NCBI GenBank assembly: GCA_027924585.1
Contig: BSBM01000199.1
Span: 13,334,501 to 13,398,500 of the forward strand
DNA: 64,000 nucleotides
Source: Larix kaempferi
Taxonomy: Eukaryota; Streptophyta; Pinopsida; Pinales; Pinaceae
Reading direction: 5' to 3'
In this document: positions 32,630-47,700 of the stretch, in pieces
How the letters are laid out: the number at the start of each line of letters is the position of its first letter
Position numbering within the stretch: position 1 is the stretch's first letter
The notes under the pieces: model-generated
The model's input: the letters and a program-made list of their open reading frames with translations, nothing else
What the model was told of the DNA's origin: nothing
Databases searched by the model: none
Program-made: the position numbers and the translations under genes

Positions 32630-32789
32630 ATGGCAGAATTACTTGAAAATTTGAGCTCTTCCCCTGGCATGTCTTCTGACAATGTCACGGGATTAATTCT
32701 TGCACTCTCGTCGAGTATCTTCATTGGTGCCAGCTTCATTGTGAAGAAGAAAGGACTGAAGAAGGCAGGATCCGTTGGAATTAGAGCAG
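32630..32789 (+). CDS. NIPA: NIPA-like gene, exon 1
   Basis: Codes from the initiator Met to GIRA plus one base of the next codon. It includes the first membrane segment and the [13 protein letters not shown] signature. The donor is GCAG|GTATGT. The ATG follows the repetitive leader, and the family N-terminus begins at about this length, which supports this start. Confidence 0.93.
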
Positions 32790-35700
32790 GTATGTATCTT
32801 CCCATTGCTCTAAGATTTGACCATCCAGGTAGTTCATTTTGGTATTTTTCATGTTCTAAAGTTGCTTTTTCTGCTCTACCAGAGACAGAATACAATCTTC
32901 TTGAATCAGGGTTCGACATTCAAAAACCTTATAGTTTCTAGCTGCGCTCTAGGGAATTCTATAGCTATGTTATCAAGACTGCATGTGATGAATGATCATA
33001 TTTACAGCTTAATATTTTGGTAAACCATATTAAAAACTGTGGCGTTTTAGTAACTTATTTTGTTATGTATGCCCTGCACATATATGCCTCTCTCTAATTG
33101 ATTTCCTTGAGCCTGCTCTTGTTATAGGGCTGCAATCATTACATTCTGTGCCCCTTCACTCTGGTCCTAAAATGATCCCATGGATAGCAAACATAGGTAG
33201 CTTGCCCAATGTTTCCTATGCTTTTGTCGCATTTATTATGTACTATGGCCATTCTGTGCCTTAATTGATCTTGCGCCCTTCTTTTGACTGGCTCAGCGGC
33301 TTCTATCAGTAAACCTAGGTTTACAATATGCATTGACGATTTTGTTGCTTGTTTGGGTTCATGCCCTATTATTTCTCTGATGCCTTTTTTGATTTTGGGG
33401 ATAGATTTTGAAAATCATATGCTGTTGCTAGATCATTTCTAATGACCAAGTGCACGCTAAAATGTGGACATGTGCAGTTATTGTGGTCATGTTCACAACT
33501 TTTGGAGCTACCATTAGCTGGTGGTCTCTATTGTGATAGTTTCATTCATTTGGTTTAATTCTGATTTAATGGCTATTTGATTTACCTTCACTTTCATTGC
33601 AAATTTCTCTAATTTGTCAGATTTGCCTACCTGTAAATTATCTCCTCCTCAAAGCAAGGAAAACAATCATTTTGCTCATTCCATTATCCACATGTTTAGA
33701 AATACTTGCCTCCAGAGCATGGCTGCTGCTATTGATAAATGGTTTTCTATATATTGTTAACTATTTGGCTAAACCTTCTATGCTGAAGCATGCATAGCCC
33801 ATAATTTGGATTTTCTGTCTATCAAGGTGCGATTCCCTGAATTTGTGGAGGGAAAAGTTTTTTAGAACTAAGCACTCAGATTGTTGTTTCTGGATATTCA
33901 AAATTACGGTCTCCATGCACGTTGGTGTCATCAAGGAAACCACATTTACCATTGGCCTTGTGCCTTCAATACTTGTTTGAATAGTAGCTTTCAGTTTTTT
34001 GTAAAAAATATTCTCTGCCTGAATTTGGTTAACAGCATGCTGGTCACTCCCAAATTGCAAGATTAGAGCACATAACCAGTTTGCTTAATTAAAATGCCAG
34101 AGTTGTATTTTTTGACTTTGCATTTCCTTCATTATGCTGCCATTTACAGTTCCATTTGAAATCAAGGTTGATGTTATTTATATAAAAGAAGTGGTTTAAG
34201 TGTTTTATTTCTAACCTCAATTATGGTTCCGATTCTCCTATTGGACTCTTGAACAATAGCAACTCAAATCCAAACCTCAGTCTTGTTAGATTCTCAAAGC
34301 TGCATGGTCCATGTGGCTTCTTTGAAACTTTTTCTCAGCATTAGATTCATTTGTGCTAGTTTATAGTTTTTGGAACGTACTGATACTAATGAAATGACAG
34401 TGCACATGGAAATGTCCTGCAGGAGTAGGTGGCTATACATACTTATATGAGCCACTTTGGTGGGCTGGAATGATTACTAGTAAGTGCATATTTCCTGCAT
34501 TATTCTCACACTTTTTCTATGCATTCAGTTCTGTAACTGGAGGCTGGGTATGAACCATTGTTTTCTTGCATGCACAACATAGTGATTTTTTGTTCCAGAC
34601 ATTGATTCTTGTTCTGTCTTTCAATGCATCAAGTCCATAATACATATCCATCTTATTTATAAAGTTCTCAACATGGTTGAGTTGTATGATTGGAGAATGT
34701 GTATTAGTTTTTTTCTTTTTGATTTATTGCACAAGTAGTATAATGATCTTGCCTTGCAGAATTTAAACTATAATCCCTGCTTAATTTTTTTCTTATATGG
34801 CAAATCTCTGTCTTCTTCATGCTCTCTACATTTTGCTCCCATTTGGTGTTTTGGTGTTCTGCTCTTCTAGCAATAGCTAGAGACAGGAGGTAATTATTTT
34901 CCTGAAAACCTTATCTCCTTTTGGACCATATTGATAAGCACTTGCTTCTCAATATTTTTAGAGTTCACAGTGTCAAATATGTGTTCAAAACTTCAGACTT
35001 ATGCAGCTTTCCTCCAATGAACATAAATCTATATATAGTGGTCTCAACTTTGTGGTGTTGAGATTCTGGAGTTTAAAACACAATTCAACCACAGCGATTC
35101 TGAAGTCAAGAAAAAATATCAACATTGAAAAAAAACAGAAGTAGAACCTGGAATCCTGTAGACAGGAGGTAATTGTTTGCCCCAAAATCTTATCTCCGAC
35201 TCCGTATGGACCATATTGATACGCACTTGCTTCTCAATACTTTTTGAGTTCGGTCTGTCAAATATGTGTTAAAAGCTTCAGACTTATGCAGCTTTCCTCC
35301 AATGAACATAAATCTATATGTAGGGCTCTCAACTTCGCAGTGTTGATACTCTGGAGTTTAAAACACAATTCAGCCATAGCGATTCTGAAGTCAAGAAAAA
35401 TATGAAAATTGGAAAACAACAGAAGTAAAAGTTGGAACCCTGTAGAATTAAATTTATAAATTTAACTTCTGTTACAGGAATGGATATTTCCTTCAATAAA
35501 TAAGGAGAAGCAATTTTAAAAGTTTGAGAAATGTAATTTTTGAAGAAAAAACAGCTAGAGCAGAACCTGACACCCTCGAGATCTCAAATCTAAACTAGTT
35601 TGTCAATTGCATAACTAGGTTTTGAGATCCTAATACCATCGTGATTATATTTCCATCTTGGTATTGATGCTTCAGATTTCTCAAATGCAGACAGGAGTAT

Positions 35701-38700
35701 TATGCTTGTCTGATCTGAAAGGGATTTTATTGTATAAAATGTAAGCTGTTTTGGCTTCATATGCAATGATTATTTTGGATGCTCTGACCTTTTTTTCAAA
35801 TTTATGTTGATGCACATGGTTCACTGACCACTTAATGATTGAATTTTAATTTATGTTTTCAAGCACATTAAACATCACCTGTACTTCCAGAGGTTATTTG
35901 TATTTGACAGAGAAGAAATAGAGAAACTAATTGGCCTGATGTGGTCAATTATAACAGTGATTGTTGGAGAGGTTGCCAATTTTGCAGCTTATGCATTTGC
36001 TCCAGCTATTCTTGTCACCCCCTTGGGTGCACTCAGCATTATTATTAGGTATGGATGCATTTTTATCATGGATATATGTTTATTGTTTTGGTCAGAGGTA
36101 AATTAGTAGGGCAGGAAAAAATGAATCCCGAAGGATAAAACTTAGAATGATTGACATTTTTCATACTTGCACAGTGCAATACTTGCACATATTATATTGA
36201 AGGAGAAGCTACACATATTTGGTATTCTAGGCTGTGTTCTTTGTGTTGTTGGCTCCACCACAATTGTCCTGCATGCACCTAAGGAGCGGGATATTGAGTC
36301 TGTCAAGGAAGTATGGAACCTTGCTACTGAGCCAGGTAACATATCTGCTTTTGGGGTTATGCTTCTAGTTTCCCATTCTGTAAGTGTATGTGACCTCATT
36401 TAAGAACTCTGAGTATTAATTTATTGTTTCTTGAATTATACCCAAACACTGCTTTTTCCTTCATTTTATGATATGGGACATGACTTTGAATTGGCATTCT
36501 CTGTTCTGACATGTCTTGTCATATTATGCAAGCAGCTTTCTTGTTATATGCGGCGTTGGTTGTATCTGCGACTTTAGTTCTCATTTTCCATTTTGTTCCA
36601 TATTATGGTCACACTCACATTATGGTATACATTGGTGTTTGTTCACTTATGGGATCTCTCTCGGTAAGTCTTGATAGTTATTGCTGAAAGTTGCAAATAG
36701 GTTGTTTGTAATTCCATTTTGTGTATGTCTTAGGAATTTTTAATCCATAATTTTTTTAGCCTGTATGATAAGGCCTTTATATTTGCTTGCTCTTATGTCC
36801 ATTTTCTTCTGGCAGGTCATGAGTTGTAAGGCACTAGGAATTGCTTTGAAGCTCACATTTTCAGGGATGAATCAACTTATCTATCTACAAACATGGGCTT
36901 TTGCCCTGGTTGTGGTAACTTGTGTTATCACACAAATGAATTATTTAAATAAGGTGGTTGCCTTTCCCATGAATGTTTTGATCCATGCAGTTGTATGTTG
37001 CCTTCCTCAAATAGATTTCATGAAATCAATTGCATGATGGACCAAAACTTATAATCGTTGAAATAGGTCTGCTTGAAATAATGTAGGTGATCTTTAAGTA
37101 TAACAAGTTGTAAGAACAATGTGCTATGGGTGATTGTTAATGTTTTATGTTTTGCTTGTCGGGGGTGGGAAAAAGGGCTTCCAATATACAGTATTACATG
37201 CATTTTGCGCTTTTAATGTGTTATTTGGCAAAACAATGTTTTTGTGGTATTCATGATACCAGTTCTTTGTGCAACAGGTTATATTAATGGTGATAATCCA
37301 TACGTTTCTGACTTACAATATCAAATAGAGTATTAGTTGTTTTAGTTTACATTTCAATCTAAAATCTAGATATGTGGTGCTCTATACCCGGGCGAGTGAG
37401 TACTGGGGGGCCAACTGAAGTAAAAGTGCTGAAGGTCAGTGCCATCTTATAGGAAGTGAGAACTGTCCAGTGGAATTTTGTTCTTAGTGAAAACAGGGAC
37501 CATAAATTGAGTAGCTGTCCCTCTTGATTTATCATCAATAGTGGAGTGATTTCTCTACCCTTGTGTGACGTAGACGTAGAACCACAGCAGCATATTACCT
37601 TCACTGTGTATGGATGTTTATTGCATCTCTATACAATGGATTTATACCTCTGAAAGCTGAGAATGTGAAATATCAGTTTTGCCTCCCCCTTTGAACTCTT
37701 CAGATCTTTTCTTCTGTATCTTGCGAGGGATGAGGGTGACTAAAGTTGTTTGGTCTAATACTGAGTTTTAGTATCTTTAAAGACTTCTGCAACATCCAAT
37801 GTTCTAGAAAATTTAGCATGGAATTGGTAGTAAGCCTTAGGCAGATGTTAGGGAACTATTTTACAACTTTATAGATTGTTAAACCTTAAATTTTTTGAGC
37901 ACATAGAAGCTATGTTATCTATTGCATAAAGTTTAACCATGTCTTTGAATAGGGCTTTGAAGGTTTATAGTAGTTCTACAGATGAATTATTGGGGATCAT
38001 GTATAAATTTATAATGCTTGTAGATGTTGAAATGCATTGTATACGTGAGTTTATGTGGTCGAAGTATGTCTATGGCTATCTCTATACATGTACCATGTGA
38101 AATATTGAAACCTTGATATGGGAAACCTTCTTAAGCAAACTGTAGGTTGAGATTCACAAAAGCAGGGAATCAAATGGAGCAAAAAGCAAACCCAAATTCT
38201 GCACTAACTCAATCACAACTTACAAGTGCACTATAGAGATAACCCTAGTGCGCTAGAAAGAGAGAGAGAAATATGGCCAAGTACAAGTGTGCTACACAAG
38301 AAATGCATGAGTGCACATAAAATAAAGAAATGCCAAACACAAGAGAACGCCCATAGGCATAAAATACTTTTAAGAGAGATCAAGAAGATTACACGATGAG
38401 ATGAGTTGTGTATTTATACACAACTCAAGTGAGGTGTCTTTTCACGAAGGGAGGTGTTATCACACAACTTGTAGTTGCCCCTAGTGGAATCCCATCCGGG
38501 ACGGTAGAGGAGATAGGCAACTAAAGAGGTGACCCAAGAGATGCCACGGTTCCCAAGGCAAGGTGGGAGTCATGTCAACCGAGGCACTCTTCGCTTTAGG
38601 TCAAGGTGAAACAAGACCTAGGGGGAGACCCTATAACCAATCACAAATGATTGGACCCAAACAAAGGTTCCTAAGGACAATTAAATGATGAGTTACAGAA

Positions 38701-41700
38701 ACCAATGCAAGGTTGAGTGGACCTAGAAGTTAAAGTATGGTTAAAGGTGGTTTGAGAGATGGCTAGTGTTTCAACCAATGTATGATTTAGGCCACATAAT
38801 TAGGTATAATAACAAGGTATAGTACCATGAGCTACACAAGTGGGTCCTACTTTCTTGGGATATGTGAAACGGCTTAAAGTGGACCCACAAGGTGAAGTTA
38901 AGGGATGCAATTGGCACTAGAGGTTATGTAATGAGTAGATCTATGGATCTAAGTTGAATTTAGGAGTACCCATGTACCGGATCTAAGGTTTGACACAATT
39001 CCCAAGGAGTGCGACTTGCTTTGAGGAGGACTAGTGCCTTGTTGGATGGGCTAATGGGGTCAAAAGGTATGTCAAAGTGTAGATCGGGACACCTAGAGGT
39101 CAAGTCAAGTGGGCTAATTGAGATAGAATGGTTGGATCTTGCTAGATCTAGGTTTTCATGAAATGACCCTAAGTGGACCACAATCCCTTGAAACAAGGAA
39201 TGCTACCCCCAAGGCAGATCGTCACAAAATGATACTCTAGACCTAGGTTTCAAGGTATGGCCGTTCCAAATCCACAAAAATCTCAACCACCCACTTCCTC
39301 AAAGTGGGCAAACTCACTCACCCAAGGGAGTGCGACCTTGCTCAAGGATGGCTAGAAGGTGGATTAAGTGGGCCAAATCAAGTCCAATGGCCACCAAAAT
39401 GTAGATCCAAGTAGCTTATGCACCGATCTATGTAGATCTAGAAAATCAAGTCAATCCAAGGGTTAGATCTTACTAGATCTGAGTTTTAAGGTGCCAAGAA
39501 ATTCAAAAGGGGGTTTTAATCCCTTAAAATGTGGAATGATGCCCACAAGGTAGAAATCACCAAAGTAAAAGTCTGGGGGTAGGTTATCAAATGTGTAGAT
39601 TGCAAATCAAGTGGGATCTCACCTACCCATGTGCTAGATCTAGCCAAAACAAACCTCTCCAAGGAAGTGCGATTTGGTTCAAGAGGGCTTTTTGCCTTGA
39701 AAAGTGTGTCAATTTTAACCCAATCACCACCAAACTATAGATCCCACTAGAGGTGGATGCTATAGAGGTCGGTTTTTAATATCTCTTCAAAAGCAAGGCT
39801 AGATCTAAGTAGATCTAAGAAAAACCAAAAATGAGGGTTTTAATCAATTAGGGTTTTTATGATCTAGAAATTATGGATGATTCAAGGAAGAAGAAGATCA
39901 TACCTTTGGAGCATACCTGGATGAAGAGATGAATGCTAGTTGAGACGAGGATTACTTTTGCCAAAGATCAAATGGAGAATTTTTTGAAGTCCTCTTGCCA
40001 AATCGATTTTTTCAAGCCACATATGAGTCCCTCTAACCCGTCAAAACCAAGGAGCAAAGCATCAATCAGTTTAATATGTTGAGGGTAGATACAAGCAAGA
40101 AAGAGATAAGCAAAGAATAGTTGGTGCAAAGACAAAACCACTCCCTGTTTAACCCAAAATGTCCTCCTCCAAGCTTGAAGGGCAAGCCTCCCCACCAATT
40201 CGCACTTGTTGAAGAAGTCTTCTCCACCTGTAAAAAGATATGGCAAATATGCAAGATAGCTACAATAGATCCTCCAGTGCAATGGACAAAAGCATTTACA
40301 ATCGAAACAACCAACATCCACTCCAATCCAAGCATGTACTCCAAAAGATAGAAATTTTATTCCAAGAGCCAAGAGCCAAAAATCTCTAGATGATTTTACA
40401 ATGAGAGGCTCCCTCCTTAAATAGGATGGGGAGAGAGTACAATCCTAACCACTTTTTACATGAGTGGCTAAGATTAAAAGATCTAATCAACCGCTAATAA
40501 TAAATCATAACAATACATCACATGGATCACCCAATATAATGATGACGTCCCAACTAAATGGTACAAAGGGAGGATGATGTCATCCACTAGAGGGGTAAAA
40601 GTACAAAAATCCACCTCATAATGACTAGGACATGACAAAATAAGCACATGGTGGGGCTAGGAGGCATCAATCCTTACTAGCTCATCCCCAAGGCACAATA
40701 AAATAATAAAATATGTCCAAGATAATATAAATGATCAAATCTGTCCTCAAAATCTGTGACAGACAAGCAGTAAAAGACCTCCTGTGATCGTTGTGGGCCT
40801 ACCCACATGGTGAAAACTGGCTGGAAGATAGTGGGATCACCCTGGAAGACCTCTGTGAAGACCAAATGCCAAAACCTTGCCTAAATTTCCCAAATTGAAT
40901 TCCTCAGTGACCACTTTATCCCATTTTTTAACTGCCTCGGTAACTGTGAAAGTGCCAAAACTGCCTCCTAGGGCATCTGTGCTATCCATCTGAGCCCACC
41001 AGGCTCTCCAGAAGGGGGGGTAAATGGTAAAAGAAGTGGCTGGACCACCCCCTCCTCATACAGCGCCCTAGGTGAACTGGCCTGTCATGGTCCCTGCTGC
41101 TCAGGCTGGGAAATCAGTCCCAAATCTGGTCAACAAGTGTAAAACTGCATCAATCACTGTCAGAAGTGCCTGGAACTGAAAGATAAGTGTCTCATTGGAT
41201 CCAGAAGACCCAAATCCACTAGGAATGTGTACTCATACACCATGGGTTGCCCTAATGGGCCAGCTGTAGGGTCCACCATATATGGACAATGCATAATATG
41301 CTGATCTGAAGTAGTAATAAAACCTGCTGAACTGCATCCATCATCATCTGAACCACCTGTCCATCATATGATATCATCACCAAGTATGTGGGACCATCAA
41401 TCATCATCAATAAGCATATATATATGGCCCACATCATCACGGATCCCAATAATATACAACCAAGGATAAATCACATCAGTAGACTAAGACATGCTTCTCT
41501 AATCATTCTCATAGCCAAGCTCAAAGTATAACATCCATTCAGTGGCATTAATCAAGTTAGCATATTCCTTTGTTATATAAAATTACTTGCACAATAGTTC
41601 AAATGACAAACTCACCCATTGGACATGGTCAAACTGCTAGTGAAGGATGAAGGCTAGGAACAAGGTTGGGCCAAGGGGTTGACTTGTCTAACTTAACTCA

Positions 41701-44700
41701 AAAATACTTTGGACTGGGAGAAGGGGGAAGCTACAAACTCTGTGCTGGACAAAATAACACGGGGGATGGTTGTGCCTCACAAATGGATAAGTTGTTCAGA
41801 GAGTGCTTATTCAACTTAGGCATCATGTCTACATCAAGTTGATCCAAGTTCATTAGGATCATTCAATTGCATTTCATTGCCTTTTTGGCCTACATAACCC
41901 TTCGGATCTCAGGTGTGCTGATAAGCACAACTAGTTGCAGCTTGCATCCAGGGCATATTTTCAAATACATATAAGGTCAGCAATTGTTTAGATATAACTT
42001 TTAAGAACCATTGCTTTTTGGACCTTTCTTATACTCTTCGAGGAGTATTTTTAGCTGTTCATCGCTCTTGCCCTTTTTAGTTTCCATGGGCGAATTTATA
42101 AGTTTCCATAGGTAGAACATGAGCTTTCAGTTTTAGCCAACAACATCTCAAGTGACTAGGGGGAGTTCGAGCCAATGCCAAACATCAGGACAACCGACTA
42201 GAATGATTTAGGCCTACAATCCAACTCACCAAAGGCAAGTTTTGTCACCAACTTAGAGCCGAGACACTGAATATACAGGGATGCGGTCCAAACACAGAGG
42301 TAGAAAAATGGGGAAGTCCTCAGTATCAGAAAGTCAAATGAGACAGGTCAAGGTATAAAGTCAAACAGGAAAGTCATGTATGGATGGAGTCAAGTGAATA
42401 TGGAGCCTACACTAGCAGACAACTGATGTCAGGGAAGACCATATCTATGTAAGGTGGAAAACCAGTGGGTTTTGTTAAATGACCTAAATGTGCAAGCAAT
42501 TGTCCATTTTATGATTTATAGTTCATTTTAAATAGTTTGCCACATCAGGAATAATATACCAAGCAGATGCTGTGAACATGACTAAATCAACAAGATAATA
42601 ATCCACAGTCAGTGATAACATATCCATAGAGCATACAACATCATCATAGTAATAATCATCATACACCATCTGAAACACTGCTGCAATACATCTCTAAGCA
42701 CTGAACTGAAACTGTATGGGATAAAGGGTCACATCGGTCATCAAATCTGAACTCTCAAGGCTCAGCCTTGACATAAGTCTGAATAATACACTGCTCTGAT
42801 CATGAGTGATCCAAAATATACAATCATCAAAGCCATGCTCTGAATAATGGAAGCTCTGGAATGTGCAGATATCTGCTGAACAAGGATAGTAGCCCTGCTA
42901 CTATAGTGTGATAACAGGAGGTGTCCCTTCAAGAGGGGGTTATGGGTCCACAAAACAAGGGCACACACCTTAAGAGGGTTATTGAGCCTACATATCAAGT
43001 TTGACTAGGTCAGCCTTAACCATACCTAGTAATACCATAAATTAATAAAGAATATGGCCTTAGAATTAACAGAAGTACAAAATATTAAATATGAATTGGC
43101 TGTGGCCACATTCCAACAACTCTCCCTTGATTTGAACTGGGGGGCATAAAGAGAATTCATTACAATACAAGATTAGAAAATTTACTTCCCTCATTAACGT
43201 TGAGTAGAGGGCTAGATCACCCTGCTGAACACCACATCGCTCCTTTGTAAAGCCATCAAGCTTATCAATGATTGACACTAAGCTCCAGAGTGATTTAGAT
43301 GGAAGATGATGTGGTTCAACAGGGACATTAGAAAACTGACTAATGGTCACTTGTGTAGAAGATTCCTCCTAATAGTGCTCAAATGGGTCAAAAATAAACT
43401 CTGCTGCATCAGATTTGTTTTGAAAATAGTAAGCAATCTGAGCAAGAAGGGCTCAAGGTGGAAGAGATTCCTCCTGATATAGATGAACCAACGAGAAAAT
43501 TTGTTGCATAAACAAGAGTGGAGATAGTCCACATAGGCTATTTGACGGATGAGTAACTAGTACAAGTGAATCATGCAAGGTGTCGCCATAGTCATTGAAT
43601 AACGGAGTCGACCTATGAGGAGCATACTGACAAGAGCATCATCATCTCCAACATGAGCATTGGATGAGCCACTGACAACAATATCTTGGAGAAGTGAAGA
43701 GACATCTACAATAGGAAGATTGGATGAGTATCAATAGGGTACACATTAGCTACTGGAGTTTGCCTAGATATTGTAGGAGTACTTGTAGAAGTAGACAAAG
43801 AACCAACATCATATTGTGAAGGAGAAGGGTCCATTAAAACATGATAGCAATCATTTGGAAGAGGACCTGCATGGTGATGAGAAGCAACATGATCCATGCT
43901 GAGTAGAATCTTCTGAAAGAAGTAAAGGGAAGGATCTTGGTGAATTGTGAGTAGGGACCTCATAAAAAATAACCTCTATATTCAATCACCTTGTGCGTGG
44001 TGAGGTCATAAAGGTGGTATCCTTGAAAAGTTTCACTCTAACCAACCATTGTGTAGCGAGATTCTGGATATGTGGATATGTTTCACCTTTCATTAGGAAC
44101 TTGGGCCCATGCACTAGATCCAAAACTATGAAATGCACAATGGAAGGTTTGCTGCCATACCATTTCTCATAAGGAGTTATATCGGCGACAACATGTGTAG
44201 GTGTTCTATTATTGACACGGGTTGTGTAAACAACCGCTAGTAGGAACCTCATTAAAAATAACCTCTATATTCAATCACCTTATGTATGGTGAGGTCATAA
44301 AGGCGGTATCCTTGAAAAGTTTCACTCTAACCAACCATAGTGTAGCAAGATTCTGGAGATGCGGATATGTTTCACCTTTCATTAGGAGCATGGGCTCATG
44401 CACTAGATCCAAAATTATGAAATGCATAAAAGAAGGTTTGCTGCCATACCATTTCTCATAAGGAGTCATACTGGTGACAACATATGTAGGTGTTCTATTA
44501 TTGCTATGGTTTGTGTAAACAACCGCTTCTTCCTAGAATGAAAGCTTCATTTTCTTGGAGTGATACATGCACAATCTATCTCCATTGTAGCCCTATATTT
44601 TGCTTCTCATACTCCATTTTGCTGTGGAGTGTAAGGAACGATTCTCTGCTAAGAGATGCCCTAAGATATAAGAAATGACTGGAAAGCATTACTAATATAT

Positions 44701-47700
44701 TCACCTCCATCATCAGTTCCAATGCACTTTATCTCCCTATATCGCTTTGATTTTGGCAACTTTCTAAGGCCGTTACACCATCACTCATGTCCTTTACAAC
44801 TCATCGATCTGGCTAGAATTGCACCTTTTGAATGGTGTGTGTAATGTGGTAAATATAAAGAATATTTGGACCAACACCTAGAACATGAAGAACATCTTGA
44901 AACTTAGTTGTATCAGTGATGACATCACAACAATCTGCAACTTGTATGGCTGAATTGTCTCCAAATAACTACTTTTTCTCCATTGTGATGTTGTCTATAA
45001 TTATAAAGAAGGTGTTCATGTTTAGTCATGTGTTAGCTCCAAAATCAACAATCTGCTCTTGCTGAGAAGAAGAGGGTCAACTTGCAGCATGCGCCATGTA
45101 CTACCAAATGTGCACTACGACAAGATCCATTGTTCTCATAGAACATGTCTTTAATGCATATCGTAGATCGCATGCTCATCGATTTTCTGAAGATGATCAA
45201 GGCAAGACTTGAAACTATGGTCCTCCTTATGACAGTGGCTGCATATGACTTTCTTCTTGGAGGATTTCGAGTATTACCCTTTACCTTTGTTTGACTCAAA
45301 ATTTAAGAGGGTTGAGGCAGCCATTGGATGGACTTGATCTTGGAGGGTAATTCTCTTATATTCTCATAGTAACTTGATGCTTAATGAGATTAGAAAAAAA
45401 ACCTCTTGACTAAGAGTAACAAGATCCTTGACAAATAAAGGATTGCTGTAGAATATAAGGGCAAAAGATTTGAACGTTGGAAAGAGAGCGTTCATAACAA
45501 TACTTACAAGGTCCACATTTTCTTTGTCTTTTCCTCCTACTTGATTAATGTGAACCTTCAGGTTTTTAAACCTAGCAATATACTCCCCAACCACGTCAAA
45601 GTCACTCATCTCGAGGTTGGAGAGTTTAGTGTCAAGTAGGTTGACCTAATTGGTATCCATGTTGCAAAGAGAGTTTCAAGGCATCCCAGATTTCCTTTGC
45701 ACTTTTGTTATCCTTGGTATGATGAATGAGATCAAGATGGACATAAAGAGTGATCAACCCAAGAGCTTTGTTCTTCTTCAAACATATGAGGTCATAACTG
45801 TCATTAGCAGGAAACAATCTCACTAAGTACATCCTTAGACCTTTGCTTCAAAGTAGGGCAGTGATTTGATCCACCCAAGAATGATAGTTGCCCCCATTCG
45901 GATGGGGAAACAAGCACTTTGAATCCATAGTCTCAACCACTGTGAGATGAAGGCTCCTTATGGCATGAAGACTTCATAAATTTGACTTTATAGGTCCAAA
46001 TGGAACAAAACTCTAGGTGATCGTAAGAATGAAGGTGTTGGCCTTAAAGAAGTGTGAAAAATGCCAAAGAATACCCAAGAAGGAAGGCACAATTATAGAT
46101 TAGGGTTTATATCTCTATAACCCCTAGAGATACTAGAGAAAAGATGATCTGAGAAAACCCTAGTTCTGCACTATAACAAAGATGCCACTAGCCAATAGTT
46201 TTTGGATCAACAAAAAGAATTGATAGAGTAAGGATCACACCCACTTTGATACCATGTTGAGATTCACAAATGAAAGTAGGGAATTGAATGGAATAGAAAA
46301 CAATCCCAAATTTTGTAGTATCTCAATCATAAGTGTGCTAGAGAGATACAACCCTAGTGTGCTAGAGGGGGAGAGAGAGAAATATGCCCAAGTACAAGTT
46401 TGGTACACGAGAAATGCACAAATGCACATAAAAGATATAAATGCCAAACGAAAGAGATCATAAGATAGTGGATCTATGGTGACATCTCTAATAAACCCTA
46501 ATCCACCCAAGTGAAAAATACAACAAAAATGAAACATCAAATGATGAGCACAAGGGATTTTGTAATAACCAGGCATATGAACAATAGAAGTGCACTGGAG
46601 GAAGATTTCCCTTAGGGCTTTATCAAATAATAACTTGAATGAATTAATTACAAATGAGGAGTGTGCTTTATTTATACACCTCCTTTAGGGTTTAGGTTGC
46701 TATCCCCAAGAGGGTTGACTAAGTTGACCTAGTCAACTCTAGAAAATTACAATAAAGCGGGTTAAATACCCATACGTAGGCTCAATAAATCCACCAATAC
46801 ATCAAATAGAGGGTTAACACATGGCCTCAAGTGAAGATTAACCATAATCTCAACACCCTCTCTTAAGCTAAACAAGGCGCCACAAAGAAGGCACTACATC
46901 CACAAATTGTCACAATAGCCTTCCTAATGTTGAGAAGGGGATCATCAAAATCCATACTGCTCGTGGAGAAAGGCTTCATGATTGGGATTGAGCTACAAAG
47001 AGTCTTCAGTGGAGCAAAACTAGTAGTTGTTAGGAAGACGAGGGCCAACTAAAATAAGGGTTGTGATGGGGGAAACACTGATCGATGTGTGGAAGGACCT
47101 ACAAGAAAATCAACATCACTGATGAGAGTAACAACCTCCTTAGGTAGAGGCGGGAATAATGAATGATTAGGATCATCGTCATCATTGTCATTCAACAACT
47201 ATACATCCAAGTAGGAGGTGTAATCACTACGTTGAGTCACGAGTGTCACCAAATGAAGAAGCATCATTAGGTTGCACATCTTGGGTGATAGTATCCTCAT
47301 GTGAAGATAGAGGATTGGAAGATACATTTGGGGGAGAGGAGGGACTAGTGGAAGAAGGGGTCCTAGTAGAATGTCTTGTAATTGTAGATGAAGTACTTAG
47401 AGGAGTACATAATGGTGGACCAACATCATTTGTAGATGAGGAAAGGGCCACTACAACTAGCTGGGAATCATCAACAAGCGACCCAACAAGAGGGGAAGAG
47501 ACATGATCCATGGATACATGTGGAGAACCATCTTTGGAATCATCACTGTATAGGAGTTCTAGAATAGATCCTAGTGGAACATGAGGAAAAAGCTCATCAA
47601 AGATAGCATCACAATGGTGAAAGGTGGGGTCATAGAGATGACACCCTTGAAAAGTCTTATTGTAGCCAACTAGAATCCTATGAGAAATGTAATGGATAGG

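Larger units (their letters stand above)
43119..46254 (-). mobile_element. Decayed copia element (lower member of a tandem array)
   Basis: On the - strand: PBS at 46243-46254, gag at about 45930-45364, zinc knuckle at 45202-45243, pre-integrase near 44960-44815, and integrase at about 44800-43986 with an internal duplication. No reverse transcriptase or RNase H is left. A purine-rich tract (CTCTCCC on the + strand) at 43121-43128 abuts ATTCCAACA, which fits a 3' LTR ending at 43119. The LTR at 46255-46855 is its 5' LTR. Many stops and frame changes make it inactive. Confidence 0.75.

Noticed and set aside
39968-40372. 134-residue - strand frame with hydrophobic stretches
   Set aside because: There is no recognisable domain or neighbouring gene evidence, and it lies in repeat-rich intron. 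Chance cannot be excluded.
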